Origin: Candidatus Blautia intestinipullorum
GTDB taxonomy: Bacteria; Bacillota; Clostridia; Lachnospirales; Lachnospiraceae
DNA length: 12,323 bases
NCBI GenBank assembly: GCA_019120475.1
Contig: DWVA01000030.1
Location: 1-12,323, forward strand
Reading direction: 5' to 3'
Under the pieces are notes generated by a model that was given only the letters and a program-made list of their open reading frames with translations, was not told where the DNA came from and did not search any database. Positions 6,422 to 12,323 of this stretch are shown here, piece by piece (the first letter of the stretch is position 1; the number at the start of each line of letters is the position of its first letter). The translations under genes and the position numbers were made by a program.

Positions 6422-7257
6422 TGGCAAATAGGAAAAAAAGTATTATTCCAACGATTATACTGACGGTGATTTCTGTTTTATGGATGTATCCCATACTTCT
6501 GATCCTGATAAACTCTCTGAAAGTAGAATCAGCGATCACAACATCAGGAGTATTCAGCCTTCCCACGTCGGAGACCTTTAACGGCATCGCCAACTTTATT
6601 GCCAGTGTGACGCAGATGGACTTTCTGAAGTCTTTCTGGTACAGTCTGGTGATCTCCGTGATGTCGGTAATACTGATCCTGTTCTGCTGCTCCATGAGCG
6701 CCTGGTATATCGTAAGGGTTAATGGAAAACTTTCCAAAGCGTTTTATTATCTCTGCGTGTTCAGTATGGTAGTGCCCTTCCAGATGGTAATGTTCACTCT
6801 GGCGAAAACAGCGGACACGCTGAAACTGAACAATCCCTACAACATCTGTATCATTTATCTTGGATTTGGCGCAGGGCTTGCAGTCTTTATGTTTACCGGC
6901 TTTGTAAAAGGAATTCCTATGGAGATCGAAGAGGCCGCTCTTATTGACGGATGCAGTCCGTGGCAGGTGTATACCCGTGTGCTGATCCCTATTCTGAAAC
7001 CTACGATCATTTCGACAGCGATCCTGGAACTGATGTGGGTGTGGAACGATTACCTTCTGCCTACGCTGGTTCTCGACATTAAAGAGTACCGGACGATCCC
7101 CATGGCGGTGCAGTACTTCAGGGGAAGCTTCGGCCATGTGCAGATGGGACCCATGATGGCAAGTATCATGATCGATATTATTCCTATCATTATCGTATAT
7201 CTCGTCTGCCAGAAATACATTATCGAAGGTGTTGTGGCCGGCGCGGTAAAAGGATAA
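6421..7257 (+). CDS. CUT1 sugar ABC transporter permease, MalG/UgpE type
   Basis: Second membrane subunit, 278 aa, with six predicted transmembrane helices (about 9-31, 72-97, 108-128, 141-162, 192-213, 246-265). The EAA loop is at 171-190 (EAALIDG, with P190), and the C-terminal YIIEGVVAGAVKG is the hallmark of MalG-type CUT1 permeases. The ATG shares a base with the upstream stop and has AAGGAGGTG (6404-6412) at ideal distance. It pairs with the preceding permease to form the channel. The downstream hairpin shows that the operon ends here, so the ATPase is expected to be supplied from another locus, like MsmX-type shared ATPases. Confidence 0.95.
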   Translation: MANRKKSIIPTIILTVISVLWMYPILLILINSLKVESAITTSGVFSLPTSETFNGIANFIASVTQMDFLKSFWYSLVISVMSVILILFCCSMSAWYIVRVNGKLSKAFYYLCVFSMVVPFQMVMFTLAKTADTLKLNNPYNICIIYLGFGAGLAVFMFTGFVKGIPMEIEEAALIDGCSPWQVYTRVLIPILKPTIISTAILELMWVWNDYLLPTLVLDIKEYRTIPMAVQYFRGSFGHVQMGPMMASIMIDIIPIIIVYLVCQKYIIEGVVAGAVKG

Positions 7258-7272
7258 GAGAACAGATTTTCC

Positions 7273-7306
7273 AAAGTCCCTGAGAAAACTTTTCCCGGGG
7301 ACTTTT
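7273..7306 (+). terminator. Intrinsic terminator after the permease operon
   Basis: AAAGTCCC (7273-7280) pairs with GGGACTTT (7298-7305). The pairing continues inward with G-C and GAAA/TTTC after one mismatch, leaving a short ACT loop. The T-run that follows is brief (7303-7306, then ATCT), so efficiency may be moderate. It lies 16 bases after the permease stop. Confidence 0.75.
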
Positions 7307-7356
7307 ATCTGTACGAATAGTAGAAAAATCCGCGCTTTTTTTAGTTATATGTATCC

Positions 7357-7366
7357 TTGTATACAA
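7357..7366. promoter_or_regulatory. Palindromic operator candidate overlapping the -35
   Basis: TTGTATACAA is a perfect ten-base palindrome that contains the whole -35 hexamer, a position where a bound repressor would block RNA polymerase. The core resembles operators of GntR-family sugar-acid regulators in Bacillota, but no such regulator is encoded in the window, and ten bases can arise by chance. Confidence 0.45.
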
Positions 7367-7385
7367 AACATGGCAATGCTACAAT
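7357..7385 (+). promoter_or_regulatory. Sigma-A promoter of the YesN/YesM/lipoprotein operon
   Basis: TTGTAT (7357-7362), 17 bases, TACAAT (7380-7385), with a TG one base before the -10 (7377-7378, extended -10). The predicted transcript starts near 7392. The -35 is part of the palindrome listed separately. Upstream, 7307-7356 holds only AT-rich sequence with a T-run at 7336-7342. Confidence 0.75.
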
Positions 7386-7427
7386 AAAGCGGCAGCATAA
7401 ATTAGGTACCCGAAAGGTATGGAAAAT

Positions 7428-8966
7428 ATGATGAATGTTTTGATTGTAGATGATGAAAAAATTGAGAGAGAAGGGATCAAATACCTGCTTTCCATGGAAA
7501 AAGGAAAACGAAGCTTATATGAGGCCGCCAACGGCAAACAGGCCCTTCAGATCCTTCGGACAGAGAGTATAGATCTGCTTCTTACAGATATAAAAATGCC
7601 CCATATGGACGGACTTGAGCTGTCCAGACGGGCAAAGGAGCTTTTCCCGGATATTCAGATCGTGATCTTCAGCGGTTATAATGATTTTACTTTCGCCCAG
7701 GAGGCGATCCGCTACGGAGTTACAGATTATATCCTCAAGCCTGTGGATCCGGATAATTTTCATGAGACGATACAGAGGGCGGAAAAAAGTATTTATGACA
7801 GAAGAGAGCAGGAAAGCCAGGAGCGGAGGAAGCAGAATTTCCTTCAGCAGTACTTTCTCCAGAATTATCTTTATTCCGGTAAGAAGGAGATTCTGGAAAA
7901 GGCTCAGGAGCTTATAGACCTGGAAAAATGGAACGGCTGGCACTGCGCGGTGCTTATTGAAACGAACGTTGCCTTTTTTGATACCTCCGAGGAGGATTTT
8001 CCGGAAGAACTTCAGAAGGAACTGCGGAGAATGTTTTTTTATCTGAATCTGAACGAACGCCAGTCCCTTTTGTTTTTCCAGGACGTTTACTGCGACTATA
8101 TCCTGGTGGCAAACCACCTGTATACATTTCTGAAAAGAAATTTTATGGTGCGCTTTTATCTGGCGGTAAGCAGAAAATTTGAGGGATATGAATGTCTTCC
8201 GGAAATCCTGAGCCAGCTTGAACAGCAGATGGAGGAAAAATTTTATAATCCGGACAAACATATTTTTTCCTGCGAGGAAGAACATCTGAAAATGACGGCG
8301 GGGGAGGTGCAGGATTCCCAGCTTATGCAGATGATCTCAGAGGATATCAGCAGAAAGGATATGGATCAGCTCTGGAAGCACTTTGACTGTCTGAAGGAAA
8401 AATACAGCCATAATACACAGTTTTCTGCCATGTATATTAAGTTTGTGTTCTCCAATGTGATCCAGGCACTTTTTCAGGAAAATCAGTTTGCAGACGAGCA
8501 TCGCCTGGAAAAGGAGATCGACCGCCTCTATAGCTGCGGCAATATTATGGAGATCCTTGAGGTGACGGAGGAAAACATCAGAGAGTATGAGAAGTTCCTG
8601 GAGCGTTCCATGCAGGAGTCCAGAAATGAAGTGGCTGCTGTAAAAAATTACATTTATCAGCATTACGGGGAGGATCTGAATCTGGAAATGCTTGCGGAGA
8701 AAGTTTATCTTTCCTCCGGTTACCTCAGCTTTATCTTTAAAAAAGAAACCGGAATGAATCTGAACCGTTTTATCAAAGTGTTCCGCATGGAGAAAGCAAA
8801 AGAACTCCTTTGCGGCACGAATATGAAAGTCGCCCAGGTAAGCGAAAAGGTGGGATTCGCCAACGTGTCTTATTTCTGCAGGAGCTTCCGGGAATATTAC
8901 GGAAGCAGTCCGGAATCCTACCGGAAAGGAACAGGGGAGGATGAGGAAACTTCTTCAGACAGTTAA
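7428..8966 (+). CDS. YesN-type response regulator (receiver plus AraC-type DNA-binding domain)
   Basis: Transcription factor of 512 aa that should activate sugar-uptake genes when phosphorylated by the kinase encoded next. The receiver domain (about 1-120) begins MMNVLIVDDE, with D8-D9, phosphoacceptor D54 in LLTDIKMP, S82 in FSGY and K104 in ILKPVD. A middle region (about 125-400) of the kind found in YesN proteins has no clear motif. The C-terminal AraC/XylS domain (about 403-503) has two helix-turn-helices: LNLEMLAEKVYLSSGYLSFIFK and VAQVSEKVGFANVSYFCRSF. I chose ATG 7428 because the AAAGG at 7413-7417 fits it; the in-frame ATG 7419 would touch that site and would add MEN. The next gene overlaps its end by 26 bases. 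The likeliest target is the transporter promoter near 4100, by inference. Confidence 0.93.
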   Translation: MMNVLIVDDEKIEREGIKYLLSMEKGKRSLYEAANGKQALQILRTESIDLLLTDIKMPHMDGLELSRRAKELFPDIQIVIFSGYNDFTFAQEAIRYGVTDYILKPVDPDNFHETIQRAEKSIYDRREQESQERRKQNFLQQYFLQNYLYSGKKEILEKAQELIDLEKWNGWHCAVLIETNVAFFDTSEEDFPEELQKELRRMFFYLNLNERQSLLFFQDVYCDYILVANHLYTFLKRNFMVRFYLAVSRKFEGYECLPEILSQLEQQMEEKFYNPDKHIFSCEEEHLKMTAGEVQDSQLMQMISEDISRKDMDQLWKHFDCLKEKYSHNTQFSAMYIKFVFSNVIQALFQENQFADEHRLEKEIDRLYSCGNIMEILEVTEENIREYEKFLERSMQESRNEVAAVKNYIYQHYGEDLNLEMLAEKVYLSSGYLSFIFKKETGMNLNRFIKVFRMEKAKELLCGTNMKVAQVSEKVGFANVSYFCRSFREYYGSSPESYRKGTGEDEETSSDS

Positions 8967-10629
8967 GAATATGAAATACCGTCATAAGCTGACAATCCTT
9001 CTGGTGGTTGCCAGCTTAGTTCCTATGACGGTGCTTGCGCTGTACAGCCATAACCGCATGAGCAGCCTGATCCGGCAGAAGGAGATCGAGGACATGCAGT
9101 CTATTCTGGAGCAGGCAAGAGAGAATATTGACAGTCAGATCGAGGTGTACGCCAGTCTGATCAACTATCTTACTTATTCTCCTGATATTGAGGAAATCAT
9201 AGAGGAGAAGGATCTTGACAATTATGCCGCCTATGAACAGTACACTCAGGTGGCGGATCCTCTGCTTTCTGTGCCGAAATCCTATCACGACGCTATTCTT
9301 CAGATCCAGCTTTTTGCGGACAGTATCCAGGTAGAGCATGAATACACGCTGGTTCCTCTGAAAAATCTGGACAGAGAGTGGTGGAACGCGGAAACGAAAG
9401 ACGATGTGAGGATCCAGTGGGCGGTAAATGAAGAAGAAAAAGAGATTGCGGCGGTACGCAGGATATATGACGGCAAAACACTGGAAGCTGTTCTCTGTAT
9501 CACCCTGGATTACGACAAGATTTTTGAGCCTCTTACCAACATTATAGAAGAAAACACCGGCGGGATGATCGCGGATAAGGAAGGGAAGGTTTTATACCTG
9601 AATCACTCTCTTCAGGAAACAGAGATCCGGAAGTCCTCCGCAAAAAAGGTCCTGGGACGGATCAAGGAGACCTGCGAGTATGTAAAAAGTGCCGACGAAC
9701 ATACAGGATGGACTTTTTACCTGTGCAAATCCAGGGATTCTATTTCAGGATCGGTTCTGAGGCTTTCTCTGGAAGAGATTCCTCTGATCATTTTCTGCGT
9801 GCTGATCATTTTTTTCCTTGGTCTGATCTTCTCCAAGCTTTTTACCAGAAAGATAGAAGAGCTTACCAGAAACATTGACCGGGTAAATCATGGAAGCCGG
9901 GAGGTCACAGTATCCAGCAGCTCTGAGGACGAGGTGGGAATCCTGATCCGGAGCTTCCGCAGAATGATGGATGAGATCAACCGTCTGATCGACGAGGTGT
10001 ATGTAAATAAAATCGCCTTGAAGGAATTTGAACTGAAAGCGCTTCAGGCCCAGATCAATCCTCATTTTCTCTACAATACCCTTTCTGTGATCAACTGGAT
10101 GGCGATCCGGGGAGGACAGAAAGAGATCAGCAAAGTAACCCTGGCGCTTTCCACTTTTTACCGGACGGCGCTCAGTAAAGGCGAGGATATGGTGACGGTG
10201 GAAAGCTGTATCCGGAATATGGAGGCATATCTGGAGATCCAGCTTGTAATGCACGATCATGATTTTACCGTGGAGTGGGATGTGGACGAGTCTGTAAAAA
10301 ATGAAAAGATGCCGAAGCTTCTGCTGCAGCCTGTGGTGGAAAACGCGCTGGAACACGGTCTGGACGAAAAAGAGGAGGGAGAGAAGATACTGAAGCTTTC
10401 CTTTCTGGATATGGACAAAGAAGTAATGATCGTCGTACAGGATAACGGACTTGGAATGGAGCAGAAGAAAGCGGAGACTCTTGTCACTTACCAGGCGGAA
10501 GGCTACGGCCTGAAGAATGTAAACGACAGGATCTGTCTTTTATATGGGGATAAGTACAGGATCCGTATCTTCAGCAGTCCGGGAGAAGGTACCAAGGTGG
10601 AAATGAGATTCCCGAAAGAAGGAAGATAA
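8941..10629 (+). CDS. YesM-type membrane sensor histidine kinase
   Basis: Sensor kinase of 562 aa, partner of the YesN-type regulator. Layout: transmembrane helix about 17-36; extracytoplasmic sensor about 37-275, probably a Cache-like fold as in related kinases; transmembrane helix about 278-298; HAMP linker about 299-353; His_kinase domain with the hallmark NPHFLYN (N373-N379, phosphoacceptor H375); ATP-binding domain with N468 in PVVENALEHGL, DNGLGM (501-506) and GYGLKNV (521-527). The start is uncertain: ATG 8941 directly abuts AGGGGAGG (8933-8940), which is too close for efficient use. ATG 8971 lies four bases after the regulator stop and could be used by reinitiation. The longer form matches the usual YesM N-terminus (short basic stretch, then membrane helix). 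Catalytic motifs are complete. Confidence 0.93.
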   Translation: MRKLLQTVKNMKYRHKLTILLVVASLVPMTVLALYSHNRMSSLIRQKEIEDMQSILEQARENIDSQIEVYASLINYLTYSPDIEEIIEEKDLDNYAAYEQYTQVADPLLSVPKSYHDAILQIQLFADSIQVEHEYTLVPLKNLDREWWNAETKDDVRIQWAVNEEEKEIAAVRRIYDGKTLEAVLCITLDYDKIFEPLTNIIEENTGGMIADKEGKVLYLNHSLQETEIRKSSAKKVLGRIKETCEYVKSADEHTGWTFYLCKSRDSISGSVLRLSLEEIPLIIFCVLIIFFLGLIFSKLFTRKIEELTRNIDRVNHGSREVTVSSSSEDEVGILIRSFRRMMDEINRLIDEVYVNKIALKEFELKALQAQINPHFLYNTLSVINWMAIRGGQKEISKVTLALSTFYRTALSKGEDMVTVESCIRNMEAYLEIQLVMHDHDFTVEWDVDESVKNEKMPKLLLQPVVENALEHGLDEKEEGEKILKLSFLDMDKEVMIVVQDNGLGMEQKKAETLVTYQAEGYGLKNVNDRICLLYGDKYRIRIFSSPGEGTKVEMRFPKEGR

Positions 10630-10630
10630 T

Positions 10631-12295
10631 ATGCAGAAAAGATGGAAAGGTCTGGCCGTATTGATGATCCTCTTCCTGATGTGCGGATGCCAGAGAACAG
10701 AAAAGACCGCCTACCGGACAGGGCAGGAGGTGTCCGAGGAGAACAGGAAAGCCTGGGAAAAAGCAAAGACTACTCCTTATGGAGCATATCCGGAACTGGT
10801 GACTTACACTCTGGGTCAGATGAGCGGTGCCAACGATTCCAATCTTCCGGAGGGAAATACTTATGAGGACAACGCATACACAAGATACCTCAGAAAGATG
10901 CTGAATATCCAGAATGAAACGATTTATATGGAAAGTGAAGAGCGCTATGACGAGGTTGTGAATATTATCGCCAAAGACCGGACGCTGCCGGACGTTCTGG
11001 TGGTTTCCGACAGGGAGACTCTGAAAGAACTGGTGGAAAACGATCTTGTGGAGGATCTGACGGAGGTTTTTGAAACCTGCACGTCCCCAAGGATCAAGGA
11101 GATGTATGAAAGCTACGGAGGAGATCTTCTGGATGCGGGGAGATTCGATGGAAAACTGATGGCGATTCCTGAGACGGTGATCGACCACGGTCCCTGTCTG
11201 ATGTGGCTGAGAAAAGACTGGATGGAAGAGCTGGGGCTTGAGGAGCCCAAAACATTGGAAGACGGATTCCGTATTGTTGAAGCTTTTGTGAAAAACCGTA
11301 TGGGAACGGAAGAAGGAGAGGAGCCTGTAGGACTTGTCTGCAATACAGATCTGGTGGGAAGCACCAGTACCAGTTACTCCATGGATCCGGTGTTTGACAG
11401 CTTTGGGGCTCATCCCCAGCGCTGGGTAAAAAAAGACGGAGAGATCACATACGGCTCTCTTACAGAAGAAACGAAAAAGGCGCTGGAATATCTCCATGAA
11501 CTTTACGAAAAAGGGATCCTGGATCAGAATTTTGCCCTGAGAGCCAGCAACAATCTCCGCGATCTCGTGCTGGAAGGGAAATGCGGGGCCTTTTTCGGTC
11601 TGTGGTGGACGCCGAACAATCCGCTGATGGATATGTATGAAAGCGGCGGCGAAGCCGACTGGGAGCCCTATTATCTTCAGGAACCGTCAAATGAAAATGT
11701 GTACGCTTCCTTCCGGGACAACAAATATGTAGTGGTGCGCAAAGGCTATGAGCATCCGGAAATCGTCATGAAGATCATCAGCGTCCTGTTCGACTATACA
11801 AGATATGAAGCAGAAGACGCCCGGGAGGTTAATGAATATTTTGCCCTGAATGTGGATCCTACGGCCCGTCCGCTGGTGATCAATGTGGATTATAACGAGG
11901 CCACATACCAGGTGACGGAGGAAATCAGAGAAGCTCTGGCCGGAGAAAGAAGAACGGAGGATATGAGCGCTATTTCCCGGTCCTATTTTGAGGCCTGTAA
12001 ACGTTATCTCAGCGGGCTTTCCCCTTCACCGGAGGAATGGGCTGCTTATAAGTCGCGGATATCCGCGGTGGGCCTTCTGATCGACGGCGGCTACCGGCCG
12101 GCCCGGCGAAATTATCTGGACGATACAGACGGCGAGCTGCCGAAATCTCTCCAGGATTATGAGAAGAATACTTTTATTCAGATCATCATGGGAGAAAAGC
12201 CTGTGAACTATTTTGACACTTTTACAGAGGAATGGTACCGGCAGGGCGGCAAAGAACTGACAGAGCAGATACGAAAGCTGAATCCTGCGGAATAA
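10631..12295 (+). CDS. Large lipoprotein extracellular solute-binding protein (LplA/YtcQ-like) coupled to the YesMN system
   Basis: Membrane-anchored sugar-binding protein of 554 aa, in the size range of LplA/YtcQ-type family-1 binding proteins rather than the ordinary 420-450 aa. The signal peptide MQKRWKGLAVLMILFLMCGC ends in a lipobox (M-C-G-C, lipidated C20). Family features include the N-terminal LPEGNTYEDNAYTRYL, LPDVLVV (119-125), FDGKLMAIPETV (172-183), and MWLRKDWMEELGLEEPKTLEDGFRIVEAF (191-219), a very typical segment. The binding-cleft region CGAFFGLWWTPNNPL (318-332) is rich in aromatics, as expected for carbohydrate stacking. ATG 10631 follows AAGGAAGA (10619-10626) and lies one base after the kinase stop. 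No permeases follow in the window. It may present ligand to the kinase or feed the neighbouring permeases; both are inference. Confidence 0.92.
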   Translation: MQKRWKGLAVLMILFLMCGCQRTEKTAYRTGQEVSEENRKAWEKAKTTPYGAYPELVTYTLGQMSGANDSNLPEGNTYEDNAYTRYLRKMLNIQNETIYMESEERYDEVVNIIAKDRTLPDVLVVSDRETLKELVENDLVEDLTEVFETCTSPRIKEMYESYGGDLLDAGRFDGKLMAIPETVIDHGPCLMWLRKDWMEELGLEEPKTLEDGFRIVEAFVKNRMGTEEGEEPVGLVCNTDLVGSTSTSYSMDPVFDSFGAHPQRWVKKDGEITYGSLTEETKKALEYLHELYEKGILDQNFALRASNNLRDLVLEGKCGAFFGLWWTPNNPLMDMYESGGEADWEPYYLQEPSNENVYASFRDNKYVVVRKGYEHPEIVMKIISVLFDYTRYEAEDAREVNEYFALNVDPTARPLVINVDYNEATYQVTEEIREALAGERRTEDMSAISRSYFEACKRYLSGLSPSPEEWAAYKSRISAVGLLIDGGYRPARRNYLDDTDGELPKSLQDYEKNTFIQIIMGEKPVNYFDTFTEEWYRQGGKELTEQIRKLNPAE

Positions 12296-12323
12296 AAAGA
12301 AAACAGCCGCACCTCCCGGATGG
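12296..12323 (+). other. Possible left arm of a terminator cut by the window end
   Basis: After the stop codon, an A-rich run (AAAAAGAAAACAG) leads into CCGCACCTCCCGG. This is what the rising arm of an intrinsic hairpin looks like, but the falling arm would lie beyond the window, so it cannot be confirmed. Confidence 0.25.

Noticed and set aside
7321..7345. T-run after GC-rich CCGCGC as an additional terminator
   Set aside because: No convincing inverted repeat precedes the T-run; a real hairpin terminator is already present at 7273-7306.
10571..11497. Antisense open frame (308 codons) opposite the lipoprotein binding protein
   Set aside because: It overlaps two real genes, is rich in His/Phe/Ser typical of reverse-strand shadows, and has no promoter or family signature.

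Overview
The window looks like a chromosomal segment of a low-to-mid GC Gram-positive gut-type anaerobe, most likely a Lachnospiraceae member (Bacillota). The reasons are strong AGGAGG-type ribosome binding sites, sigma-A-like promoters, YesN/YesM-type two-component genes, lipoprotein signal peptides, and a CUT1 sugar ABC transporter with no ATPase gene of its own. Genus assignment from reading alone is not possible. All nine coding regions lie on the + strand. No RNA genes, CRISPR arrays, insertion sequences or phage genes are visible.

Region 1 (1-4041) is an envelope-signalling module. It holds a probably 5'-truncated DUF308/HdeD-like membrane protein with a long acidic tail, then an OmpR-family response regulator (TTG start, overlapping the previous gene), its histidine kinase, and a secreted lipoprotein of unknown function. 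Just upstream of the lipoprotein is a two-copy direct repeat (TTACATTTT, 11-bp period). It sits next to a poor -35 and is a good candidate binding site for the neighbouring OmpR-type regulator.

Region 2 (4042-7306) is a sugar importer: a secreted solute-binding protein and two MalF/MalG-type permeases. A strong intrinsic terminator and a second hairpin separate the binding-protein gene from the permease genes, an arrangement expected to give excess binding protein. A further long hairpin closes the operon. The binding protein has a Sec signal peptide but no lipobox, which is unusual for a Gram-positive ABC importer.

Region 3 (7307-12323) is a YesN-type AraC-family response regulator, a YesM-type histidine kinase and a second, larger lipoprotein solute-binding protein, packed as an overlapping operon. 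It is preceded by an extended -10 promoter whose -35 lies inside a perfect palindrome (TTGTATACAA). The lipoprotein follows the kinase stop codon by one base and has no permeases of its own in view. It may therefore deliver ligand to the kinase as a third sensing component, or serve as an alternative binding protein for the neighbouring permeases. The likely logic is that extracellular sugar is sensed by YesM (with or without the lipoprotein), YesN is phosphorylated, and YesN activates the promoter of the binding-protein/permease operon, which has a good -10 but a poor -35. The ATPase must come from elsewhere, as with the shared MsmX-type ATPases of Bacillota.
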